Assembly: GCF_900142735.1 (NCBI RefSeq) | Contig: NZ_FRBY01000005.1 | Span: 186,001-250,000 of the forward strand | Origin: Flavobacterium saccharophilum | GTDB lineage: Bacteria > Bacteroidota > Bacteroidia > Flavobacteriales > Flavobacteriaceae | DNA: 64,000 nt | Direction: 5' to 3' | Shown here: in pieces, positions 8,384-15,525 of the stretch | How the letters are laid out: the number at the start of each line of letters is the position of its first letter | Position numbering within the stretch: the first letter of the stretch is position 1 | Made by a program: the position numbers and the translations under genes | Notes under the pieces: model-generated | Database searches by the model: none | Seen by the model: the letters and a program-made list of their open reading frames with translations, nothing else | What the model was told of the DNA's origin: nothing

Positions 8384-8477
8384 GGGCGTTCCCCAAGGGT
8401 CGGGCTTTTCGTTCCCGCTTTTTTATGTCTGGCAAAAAGGCCAGCCACAAAAAGAGCTCCACTGCAATCCCTAACGC
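8384..8477 (+). repeat. Palindromic repeat family B (GGGCGTT...CCCTAACGC)
   Basis: The element starts GGGCGTTCCCCAAGGGTCGG and ends AATCCCTAACGC. Central pairing is TGTCTGGC/GCCAGCCACA within CTTTTTT...AAAAAG. The layout (variable hairpin between a T-run and an A-run, conserved outer flanks) resembles family A. From general knowledge, similar elements are frequent in Flavobacterium intergenic DNA. Confidence 0.75.
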
Positions 8478-8514
8478 AATCATATCTTAAGAACTATCTG
8501 TAATAACCGATTTT

Positions 8515-8991
8515 ATGAAAGTATACAAAATAGAAACCGTTCAACATGTAAACGCAAGTGTCGAAGAATGTTGGGATTTCTTTTCAAGTCCAAAAAACCT
8601 TCAAACCATTACCCTTGATAATATGAGTTTTGAAATTCAGGATTTTGATGGTAAACGAATGTATCCCGGCCAAATTATTACGTATACTTTAAAGCCGCTT
8701 TTAGGTATTAAAATTAATTGGGTTACGATCATTACAGTTTCAAAAGAAAATCAATATTTTATAGACGAGCAGCGTTTTGGCCCTTATTCTTTATGGCATC
8801 ACAAACATTTTTTTGAACCAACAGAAGACGGAACAAAAATGACTGACATCGTGCATTATGCCCTTCCATTAGGGTTCTTAGGCCGTATAATGAATAAACT
8901 GGTTGTGAAAAGCAAACTGAAAACCATTTTTCAGTATCGATATAATAAAATTGAAGCACTATTCAATTCAAAAGTATTGGTTGAAAATTAA
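8515..8991 (+). CDS. SRPBCC-family ligand-binding protein of the carotenoid cluster
   Basis: A 158-residue START-like SRPBCC protein (opening KIETVQHVNASVEECWDFFSSP; LGIKINWVTIITVSKEN and GPYSLWHHKHFFEP in the middle). This subtype recurs beside photolyase and TIGR01777 genes in many bacteria. Its ligand is unknown; a hydrophobic molecule such as a carotenoid or quinone is a guess from context. It has no signal peptide. It lies between crtZ and the photolyase gene on the same strand, separated from each by a palindromic repeat. Confidence 0.8.
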   Translation: MKVYKIETVQHVNASVEECWDFFSSPKNLQTITLDNMSFEIQDFDGKRMYPGQIITYTLKPLLGIKINWVTIITVSKENQYFIDEQRFGPYSLWHHKHFFEPTEDGTKMTDIVHYALPLGFLGRIMNKLVVKSKLKTIFQYRYNKIEALFNSKVLVEN

Positions 8992-9004
8992 ATCGATTAA
9001 TATG

Positions 9005-9144
9005 TAAACACATAGAAACATAGTTTTCTTTCGCTAGAAAAGGCGTTTCACTCGCATATAAATACATAGCACTATGTGTGAGAGAATTAGTTTTCTTAAA
9101 AAATTCCTTTTTATAAAATTAAAATCTATGTTTCTATGTGTTTA
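9005..9144 (+). repeat. MITE-like element, TAAACACATAG family (no gene)
   Basis: Terminal inverted repeats of 19 bp are perfect: TAAACACATAGAAACATAG at 9005-9023 and its complement at 9126-9144. The interior contains AAAAGGCGTTTCACT and a second small palindrome, CATAGCACTATG. The same ends and the same AAAAGGCGTTTCACT occur around the GxxExxY gene at 25198-25816, so this looks like a gene-less derivative of that element. Confidence 0.75.
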
Positions 9145-9185
9145 AAAATATGCGAAACAAAAAATTCCTTTCAGTATAGAATAAA

Positions 9186-10481
9186 ATGACAAAACAAAAA
9201 ATTACCCTTTTCTGGTTTAGACGTGATTTGCGTTTAGAAGACAATACCGGATTATTTCATGCTTTGCAATCAGATTTTCCTGTAATACCATTATTCATTT
9301 TTGATGATGATATTTTAGAGAATCTTCCTAAAAATGATGCGCGGGTAAGTTTTATTTATGACTCACTTCAAAAAATAAACGAACAGCTTCAGACAATTGA
9401 TTCTTCCATTTTAATCAAAAAAGGCAAAACTATTGAAGTCTGGAAATCACTTTTAGACCAATATGATATTCAACACGTTTTTTTTAATAAAGACTACGAA
9501 CCGTTTGCCATTAAACGTGATTTAGCAATTTCTTCCTTATTAGAAGAAAATTCTATAGAAGTCCTTTCCTTTAAAGATCATGTAATTTTTGAAGAAAAAG
9601 AAATCACAAAAGCAGATGGGCTTCCTTATACAGTTTATACACCCTATAAAAATAAATGGCTGGAGAAATACCATCTTTCTGAACAAGCTCCTGAATATGA
9701 TACAAAACCATTTTTCTCCACTTTTGCAAAAAATCAATTTATATTTCGAGAATTAAGCGAAATAGGTTTTGAAAAAAGCGCGATAAAAGTCCTTCCTCAT
9801 AACTTAACACAAATTGGAAATTATAAAGAAACCCGTGATTTTCCGGCTTTAGACAGTACTTCTTATCTTTCACCACATTTACGTTTTGGAACCGTTAGTA
9901 TTCGAAAACTCGTAAATTGGGCCAACCGAAAAAATCAAACTTTTTTGAGTGAATTAATCTGGAGAGAATTCTTCATCCAAATTCTTTTTAATTTTCCAAA
10001 TTGTGTTAATCACAATTTCAAATCAGCTTACGATGGCATTCAGTGGAGAAACAACGAAGAAGATTTTAAACGCTGGTGTTCCGGAACTACCGGTTACCCG
10101 ATGGTCGATGCCGGAATGCGTCAATTGAATGAAACCGGATACATGCACAATCGTGTTCGTATGGTGGTTGCCAGTTTTTTATGCAAACATTTACTCATAA
10201 ACTGGCAATGGGGCGAAGCTTATTTTGCAGAGAAATTACTAGATTTTGAATTGGCTTCCAATGTCGGGAACTGGCAATGGGCCGCCGGAACGGGTTGTGA
10301 CGCCGCACCGTATTTCAGAGTTTTTAATCCTGAAATCCAACAAAAGAAATTTGACGAAAAAGGAATCTACATTCGAAAATGGATTCCCGAATTTGATTTG
10401 GGTTATAATGAACCCATGATTGATCATGCTTTTGCGAGAGATAGGGCAATTGCAACATATAAAGCCGGAATTTTGAAATAA
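9186..10481 (+). CDS. phrB: Deoxyribodipyrimidine photolyase (class I cryptochrome/photolyase family)
   Basis: A 431-residue flavoprotein that repairs UV-induced cyclobutane pyrimidine dimers using blue light. Residues 1-130 are the Rossmann antenna domain (LFWFRRDLRLEDNTGL at 7-22). The C-terminal FAD domain carries NRVRMVVASFLCKHLLINWQ, the DFELASNVGNWQWAAGTGCD segment with the electron-transfer Trp residues, and PYFRVFNP. The length is typical of a class I enzyme and no DASH-type extension is seen. Placement at the end of a carotenoid cluster under a likely light regulator fits a photoprotection unit. Confidence 0.93.
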   Translation: MTKQKITLFWFRRDLRLEDNTGLFHALQSDFPVIPLFIFDDDILENLPKNDARVSFIYDSLQKINEQLQTIDSSILIKKGKTIEVWKSLLDQYDIQHVFFNKDYEPFAIKRDLAISSLLEENSIEVLSFKDHVIFEEKEITKADGLPYTVYTPYKNKWLEKYHLSEQAPEYDTKPFFSTFAKNQFIFRELSEIGFEKSAIKVLPHNLTQIGNYKETRDFPALDSTSYLSPHLRFGTVSIRKLVNWANRKNQTFLSELIWREFFIQILFNFPNCVNHNFKSAYDGIQWRNNEEDFKRWCSGTTGYPMVDAGMRQLNETGYMHNRVRMVVASFLCKHLLINWQWGEAYFAEKLLDFELASNVGNWQWAAGTGCDAAPYFRVFNPEIQQKKFDEKGIYIRKWIPEFDLGYNEPMIDHAFARDRAIATYKAGILK

Positions 10482-10489
10482 GTTTTTTT

Positions 10490-10731
10490 GTTTCAGGTTT
10501 CCAGTTTAAAGTTTCAGGTTTCAAGTTTCAAGTTTCAGGTTTAACCGCAAAGGCCGCAAAGCATTTACGCAAGGAACGCAAAGTTATATTCTCAGAGCTT
10601 TGTGAACTTAATAAAGATAAATGTAAACACATTGCTCAAAAATCTTCGCGAACTTTGCGTTACATTACCCGCAAAGGTCGCAAAGAGATTATAACGCAAT
10701 CTTGTCAACTTGAAACTTGAAACCTGAAACA
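10490..10731. repeat. Nested inverted repeat: GTTTCAGGTTTCAAG arms around CGCAAAG element (family D, copy 1)
   Basis: The outer arms are tandem variants of GTTTCAGGTTTCAAGTTTC (10490-10540) and the inverse CAACTTGAAACTTGAAACC (10706-10725). Inside is a CGCAAAG-rich element: AACCGCAAAGGCCGCAAAG on the left (from about 10543), CGCGAACTTTGCGTTAC in the middle and CCGCAAAGGTCGCAAAG at the right (from about 10669). The element fills the spacer between two convergent genes and could also act as a terminator. Copy 2 of the CGCAAAG core is at 50349-50497. Confidence 0.75.
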
Positions 10732-10744
10732 AAAAAAACTTTTT

Positions 10745-12049
10745 TTAATATTTCAAATAATTCGTAACCACAATTTTCGCTTTCAAATCAAACATTAAAT
10801 TATACAAACCAAAGAAAGTTCGATTCATATAAATAAAGTGCTTAGAACCGCGGTTTCCGTTCATTTTTTTGAGAGCAGTATCATTGGAGAAACGCTCTCC
10901 TAATTTAGCAATGCTTTCGAAAAAGCTTTCATCGGCAAAATCGAAAGTCTCGTCTTTAAAAGGTTTTGTAAAAAGGGATAACAAATCATGAAACATCTCT
11001 GTAAAATATTCTATTTCTGAAGGCGTATCATCTGGACGTAAAATTTCTAATTCAAATAATTTCTGATTGAAAAGTGCAGGATCTGTAATTACATTTTTAT
11101 TGATCAACTCAAAATAAGGCACATAAAAATCTTGAGGGATTTGTTTCATACAGCCAAAATCTAAGGCAATCAATTGATTTTGATCGTTCACTAAAAAGTT
11201 CCCGGGATGCGGATCTGCATGTACTTTTTTCAAAACATGAATTTGATACATATAGAAATCCCAAAGTGCCTGACCCAGTTTATCCCCTACTTCCTGATCT
11301 GTATTTTTAGCGGTAAACTCCGAAAGATGAATTCCGGTCATCCAATCCATCGTGATGATTTTCTCTGATGAAAACTCAGGATAATAATTCGGGAAAAGAA
11401 TATTTTCAATTTTACTGCAGGCTTTAACAACTTCCTGACTTTGTTTTAATTCTAATAAATAATTGGTTTCTTCAATCAGTTTATCTTCAACTTCCTTAAA
11501 ATATTTGTCAGAGTCTTTCCCTTGCAAATTAAACATTCTGATCGCAATAGGCTTCACCAAAGCCAAATCTGAAGAAATACTGTTTGCAACGCCCGGATAT
11601 TGAATTTTAACCGCCAACTTTTTATCATTTTTCTTAGCCAAATGTACCTGACCAATACTTGCAGCATTTACCGAATTGGCATTGAATTCGTCAAAAATTT
11701 CATAGGGAGTTTTACCGAAATTCGTTTTAAATGTCTTTAAAACCAGCGGTGCCGAAAGTGGCGGAACAGAAAATTGCGATAAAGAAAATTTCTCCACATA
11801 AGCCTGAGGCAAAAAGTTTTTGTCCATACTTAACATTTGAGCGACTTTCAGTGCACTTCCTTTCAGGCTTTTTAAACCATCGTAAATATCCTCGGCATTA
11901 TTTTCATTTAATTTATCTCTTGTTAAATCTGGATTCACCATTTTTTCGGCGTAATGCTTAACATAATTTACACCTATTTTTGCTCCGGTCTGCACCAGTT
12001 TTCCAGCTCTTTCTATTTTTGATGTTGGTATATAATCGATTGTTTTCAT
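10745..12049 (-). CDS. AarF/ABC1/UbiB-family atypical kinase
   Basis: A 434-residue protein of the ABC1/ADCK/UbiB family. Landmarks are the KxGQ-like segment LKGSALKVAQMLSMD near residue 60, the A-rich loop variant NAASIGQVHLA, the Lys in LAVKIQYPG, the catalytic loop HADPHPGNF and the metal-binding DFG in IALDFGCMKQI. UbiB-type proteins are ATPases or kinases needed for quinone synthesis or lipid homeostasis. Flavobacteria use menaquinone, so the role here may differ. It is translationally coupled to the TetR gene upstream by a 4-base ATGA overlap. Confidence 0.88.
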   Translation of the reverse strand: MKTIDYIPTSKIERAGKLVQTGAKIGVNYVKHYAEKMVNPDLTRDKLNENNAEDIYDGLKSLKGSALKVAQMLSMDKNFLPQAYVEKFSLSQFSVPPLSAPLVLKTFKTNFGKTPYEIFDEFNANSVNAASIGQVHLAKKNDKKLAVKIQYPGVANSISSDLALVKPIAIRMFNLQGKDSDKYFKEVEDKLIEETNYLLELKQSQEVVKACSKIENILFPNYYPEFSSEKIITMDWMTGIHLSEFTAKNTDQEVGDKLGQALWDFYMYQIHVLKKVHADPHPGNFLVNDQNQLIALDFGCMKQIPQDFYVPYFELINKNVITDPALFNQKLFELEILRPDDTPSEIEYFTEMFHDLLSLFTKPFKDETFDFADESFFESIAKLGERFSNDTALKKMNGNRGSKHFIYMNRTFFGLYNLMFDLKAKIVVTNYLKY

Positions 12050-12708
12050 TGTTTGCTGTATATTTTTTCTTTGAATAGAAATTTTCCAAAATCTATCAAA
12101 TGATTTAGTGGCGCTACATTCATCAATTCGAATGATGCATTAACTGACTTTTCGATAAAAATATCTGTTTTCTCAAAAGCAGCAGATTCATCGTCCATCC
12201 AGAATTTTATTGTCATCATCAATTGTAACCAGGCACTTTCCTGAATTCCTTTTTCCTGAAATTTCTGAAATTTTTCCTGCTCCAATCTGTAATCGTCTGT
12301 CAGGATTTCAGCGACATATTCTTTAAACGATTCACGAAGTGATGTAAGTTGTACTAAATTTTTTAATGGATTTCTGTCTAGTTTTAATGATTGTAAAACA
12401 TAACTTCTGTTAGCTGTCAGAATTTCGAAGAAAGTGAAATAGAAACTCAACATTTTATTCTTCATATCATATTCCTGATAATCTGAATTTTTGTGGAGCA
12501 AATCAATTGTATTGACTAAAAAGAGTCTGAATATCTCTTTTTCTAAGCCTTCCAGTGTTCCAAAAAAAGCATAAAATTCCGTTTCTGTAAAATCATTTTC
12601 TTTGGCAAAATGATAAACTGATTTTGGCTTTTGTCCCTTTTCTAAAACTTCATTCATGTACAGTGAAACGATATCTTCTTTGCTGATTATCTTCTTTTTA
12701 GTAGCCAT
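12046..12708 (-). CDS. TetR-family-like regulator
   Basis: A 220-residue protein with an N-terminal three-helix HTH region (about 10-55; the recognition part reads FTETEFYAFFGTLEGLEKEIF) and an all-helical C-terminal domain as in the Bacteroidota TetR_C group found beside aarF. It overlaps the start of the AarF gene by 4 bases, so the pair forms one operon. It faces the TIGR01777 gene across a 96-base spacer with a symmetrical AAAGGTA/TACCTTT element. The HTH is weakly conserved, so DNA binding is inferred. Confidence 0.7.
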   Translation of the reverse strand: MATKKKIISKEDIVSLYMNEVLEKGQKPKSVYHFAKENDFTETEFYAFFGTLEGLEKEIFRLFLVNTIDLLHKNSDYQEYDMKNKMLSFYFTFFEILTANRSYVLQSLKLDRNPLKNLVQLTSLRESFKEYVAEILTDDYRLEQEKFQKFQEKGIQESAWLQLMMTIKFWMDDESAAFEKTDIFIEKSVNASFELMNVAPLNHLIDFGKFLFKEKIYSKQ

Positions 12709-12733
12709 TTCATTTAAATTTAGAATTTGCCTT

Positions 12734-12761
12734 AAAGGTAAGGAATGTTTAAGTACCTTTA
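12734..12761. promoter_or_regulatory. Mirrored divergent promoter or operator between TetR and TIGR01777 genes
   Basis: AAAGGTA (12734-12740) and TACCTTT (12754-12760) form an inverted repeat with a 13-base centre. Each arm also reads TACCTTTA in the direction of its gene, a near match to the TAnnTTTG -7 box. The two promoters would overlap, and the element could also be a TetR site. Confidence 0.45.
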
Positions 12762-12804
12762 CTTATCGTTAAACAATATGCACTGTTAAATATATTATAA
12801 TATA

Positions 12805-13716
12805 ATGGCTAAGAATGTTTTACTTACTGGCGGAACTGGATTTATCGGCAAGCATCTTACAGATGTTCTTATCGAAAATGGTTTTACGGTTTCTATTTTA
12901 AGCCGTTCGAGCAGAGAAAATACACCATCAATTACCTACTATAAATGGAATCTAAAAGATAATTTTATTGAGAAAGATGCCATTCTGAATGCTGATTATA
13001 TTATTCATTTGGCAGGTGAAGGAATTGTAGAGAAACGATGGACTAAAAACCGTAAAAAAGCAATTTTAGAAAGTCGCACAAAACCGATTGAACTTATATT
13101 TTCTGCTTTAAAAGAAAACAAGAAAACTTTAGACGCTTTTATTTCGGCCTCTGCGGTTGGCATTTACGGTGCTATCACAGGTCCTGAAATTTGCACGGAA
13201 AATACACCACCAACAAATGATTTTTTAGGCACAACCTGTCAGCAATGGGAAAATGCTGCTGATCAAATTACTTCATTAGGAATACGGACTGTAAAAATAC
13301 GGACTGGAATTGTTCTGGGAAAAGACGAAGGATTTCTAAAAAAAATTGCACCTGGTTTTAAAGCCGGTTTTGGTGCCATTTTAGGTTCCGGAAAACAATA
13401 TTTACCATGGATACATGTAGAAGATTTGTGCCAGATCTACTTAAAAGCAATAGTTGACAATAATATGCAGGGAGCCTACAATGCCACCATAACCGATAAT
13501 ACTACAAATGCAACCCTGTCAAGAATTCTGGCTAACTTATATGGATATTCCATTTGGATTCCTAATATACCAGAGTTTCTTATCAAGCTTGCATTAGGTG
13601 AAATGAGTATTGTTGTTTTGGAAGGACAAAGAATTTCCTCTGAAAAAATACAAAAAGCAGGTTTCGAATTTCAACATACAGATATTGAAGCAACGCTCTC
13701 TACCAGCCTGTCCTGA
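12805..13716 (+). CDS. TIGR01777-family NAD(P)-dependent epimerase/oxidoreductase
   Basis: A 303-residue extended SDR of the YfcH/TIGR01777 family. The N-terminal NVLLTGGTGFIGKHL (4-18) is the GxxGxxG nucleotide-binding loop. IIHLAGEGIVEKRWT and SASAVGIYG carry the active-site Ser and Tyr regions, and KIRTGIVLGKDEGFL and QYLPWIHVEDL follow. The C-terminal DUF1731-like part ends at about 300. The substrate is unknown. Family members recur next to photolyase, SRPBCC and MerR light regulators, so a role in the light or oxidative stress response is inferred. It is divergent from the TetR/AarF operon. Confidence 0.88.
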   Translation: MAKNVLLTGGTGFIGKHLTDVLIENGFTVSILSRSSRENTPSITYYKWNLKDNFIEKDAILNADYIIHLAGEGIVEKRWTKNRKKAILESRTKPIELIFSALKENKKTLDAFISASAVGIYGAITGPEICTENTPPTNDFLGTTCQQWENAADQITSLGIRTVKIRTGIVLGKDEGFLKKIAPGFKAGFGAILGSGKQYLPWIHVEDLCQIYLKAIVDNNMQGAYNATITDNTTNATLSRILANLYGYSIWIPNIPEFLIKLALGEMSIVVLEGQRISSEKIQKAGFEFQHTDIEATLSTSLS

Positions 13717-13718
13717 TT

Positions 13719-14288
13719 TTATTTCAAAGTCACCAGAAAAGCGTCTTCATTTCGTATCACTCCAATTAAATCTGTATTGGCCGTTTGTGAAATTTTCTCG
13801 GCAATTCTATTTGGTATTTGAATATTAAAATCAGATACAGCAATTGGAAAATCAGAATGAATCTGGATTCCCTCGTTTACTTTTTTCAAATAAGCTTTCA
13901 CTTCGATTTCTTTTGATTTACCACGAACAGTCAATTTACCCTTTATTGTATATTCTTTTTCAGTTTCATTAATGTCTTTCAAATCAAATTTGGCAATTTT
14001 ACCTTTAAAAACGGCTTTAGGATAGCGATTACTTTCCATATAGTTGTCATTAAAATGTTCTTGCATTAAGTCCAGTTTAAAACGAAAATCTTTGACAACA
14101 ACGGTGCAGATGAAAACGCTTGTTTTAGGTTCCAAAACAATCGCAACAGATCTATTTACTGCTTTTACTTCCTCAAATAAAGGTACTGAAGCCTCAAAAT
14201 TTACAGTTGCCGTATTGGTTGTAAATTTTTCCTGAGCAAATAAAGAAAATGCAGAAAAAAGCAAAATTAATAATGTAGTTCTTTTCAT
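13719..14288 (-). CDS. YceI-family secreted lipocalin-like protein
   Basis: A 189-residue protein when started at the ATG at 14288, which gives a clean signal peptide (MKRTTLLILLFSAFSLFAQ). Upstream TTG (14300) and ATG (14297) are possible but lengthen the signal. The rest is the YceI beta-barrel, known to bind polyisoprenoids in the periplasm: LDLMQEHFNDNYMESNRYPKAVFKGKI and TVRGKSKEIEVKAYL appear in sections around 65-130. It converges with the epimerase gene, with 2 bases between stops. Isoprenoid binding would fit the carotenoid surroundings, but the family is widespread. Confidence 0.85.
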   Translation of the reverse strand: MKRTTLLILLFSAFSLFAQEKFTTNTATVNFEASVPLFEEVKAVNRSVAIVLEPKTSVFICTVVVKDFRFKLDLMQEHFNDNYMESNRYPKAVFKGKIAKFDLKDINETEKEYTIKGKLTVRGKSKEIEVKAYLKKVNEGIQIHSDFPIAVSDFNIQIPNRIAEKISQTANTDLIGVIRNEDAFLVTLK

Positions 14289-14520
14289 AATCGTCATCAA
14301 TTAAACAATTATGTCATTCGGTTTTTTTAGTAGGATTAACTAAAAAAAGAATCTGATTTTTTAAAAATCGAATGGCAATACTCCGTGAAATTTTAGTAAC
14401 TTATCTATATACTTAAAGTTACGAAATTTTCAAGCTATTAGTTGCTGCAATATGCTAAATATTTGTGAAATGTTTTTGTGGTGTAAATGTGAAATAATGT
14501 TTGTGAAATGCTTTTTTAAA

Positions 14521-14913
14521 CTATTTCATTTCAGTACAAATCTCCACTAAAAACCCATCTAAATCCCTAACATAAGCTACAATTTGCCCCCAAGGTTTTG
14601 CAGTTGGTTCCTTTATTAGTACAGCTCCAAATGAAGTTGCTTTTTGTACCAGTTCCGGAACATCATCTGTAATAAAGCCAATTTCAATAGCAAAAGGTTT
14701 ATTGTCTAAGTTACTTTCAACAAAACCATCCTTTAAATTTTCGCCTGCCAGTTTCTTTGACGCAAACGAAAGTGTAGTTTCACCCGTGATTAATTCACCA
14801 TAATCATTGCCGGGTGCGATAAATTTTCTTGAAAAACCAAATACATTTTCATAAAATACAATCGACTCTTCTACATTTTCAACATATAAAATTGTATATC
14901 CAAATTTTACCAT
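14521..14913 (-). CDS. VOC-family protein (glyoxalase/bleomycin-resistance fold)
   Basis: A 130-residue vicinal-oxygen-chelate protein with paired beta-alpha-beta-beta-beta units: GYTILYVENVEESIVFYENVF at the N-terminus and DPD-type ending YVRDLDGFLVEICTE at the C-terminus. The last Glu is a usual metal ligand. The substrate cannot be predicted; candidates are lactoylglutathione-like or antibiotic substrates. It follows the thioesterase gene on the minus strand with a 31-base gap, and the two may share a message. Confidence 0.85.
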   Translation of the reverse strand: MVKFGYTILYVENVEESIVFYENVFGFSRKFIAPGNDYGELITGETTLSFASKKLAGENLKDGFVESNLDNKPFAIEIGFITDDVPELVQKATSFGAVLIKEPTAKPWGQIVAYVRDLDGFLVEICTEMK

Positions 14914-14944
14914 TTTGATCAGATTAAAATTAAATTTTTACTTT

Positions 14945-15493
14945 TTAACTAATTTCTAAAAGAACATTATATTTATCTAAACTTGCCAAATCTTCAATCG
15001 AATTTACTTTTGCAATTTTTTCATGCTCCTGAAATTCTTTTTTCGCTTCATTATGTTTAATTGCTTTTCTAAAACGACGAACCTCCTCTAAATTGGATAA
15101 TATAAGTCCGGGAACCTGAACGCTATTTCCTTCTTTATCTTTAGCAACCATTGTAAAATAAGAAGAATTACAATGTTTAACCGCTCCTGTCTGGATATTT
15201 TCTGCTTCAACACGAATACCAACAACCATCGAACTTCTTCCCACATAATTAACGGAGGCTTTCATGGTAACCAATTCTCCCACTTCAATTGGTTTTAAAA
15301 AATTCACTGTATCAACCGAAGCTGTCACACAATAGTTTCCGGAAAATTTTGATGCCGAAGCAAAAGCAATCTGATCCAGTAATTGAAGAATATAACCTCC
15401 ATGAATTTTTCCGCTAAAGTTGGTGTGAGAAGGCAACATTAATTCGGAAATACTTATTTTCGATGAAGAAACGGGTTTGAAATCTGCAGTCAT
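14945..15493 (-). CDS. Acyl-CoA thioesterase (hotdog fold)
   Basis: A 182-residue YciA/BFIT-type thioesterase that hydrolyses acyl-CoA to free acid and CoA. MLPSHTNFSGKIHGGYILQL (about 19-38) carries the Asn and Gly-rich HGG active-site region. ASVDTVNFLKPIEVGELVTM and NYVGRSSMVVGIRVEAE follow in hotdog order. The C-terminal tail (140-182) is charged and family-typical. It is followed by the VOC gene and preceded by rmuC on the same strand, 32 bases apart. Chain-length preference is unknown. Confidence 0.88.
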   Translation of the reverse strand: MTADFKPVSSSKISISELMLPSHTNFSGKIHGGYILQLLDQIAFASASKFSGNYCVTASVDTVNFLKPIEVGELVTMKASVNYVGRSSMVVGIRVEAENIQTGAVKHCNSSYFTMVAKDKEGNSVQVPGLILSNLEEVRRFRKAIKHNEAKKEFQEHEKIAKVNSIEDLASLDKYNVLLEIS

Positions 15494-15525
15494 ATAATTG
15501 TGGTATTATTTAGTAGGTAAATGTT

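Noticed and set aside
8515..8991. SRPBCC protein as a substitute lycopene cyclase
   Set aside because: It lacks any flavin-binding or cyclase motif; the helix-grip fold binds ligands and no cyclase of this fold is known to me.
14440..14520. Repeated TTTGTGAAATG words in the spacer after the YceI start
   Set aside because: Two exact and some partial copies in AT-rich DNA, without regular spacing or dyad; not enough to call a regulatory array.
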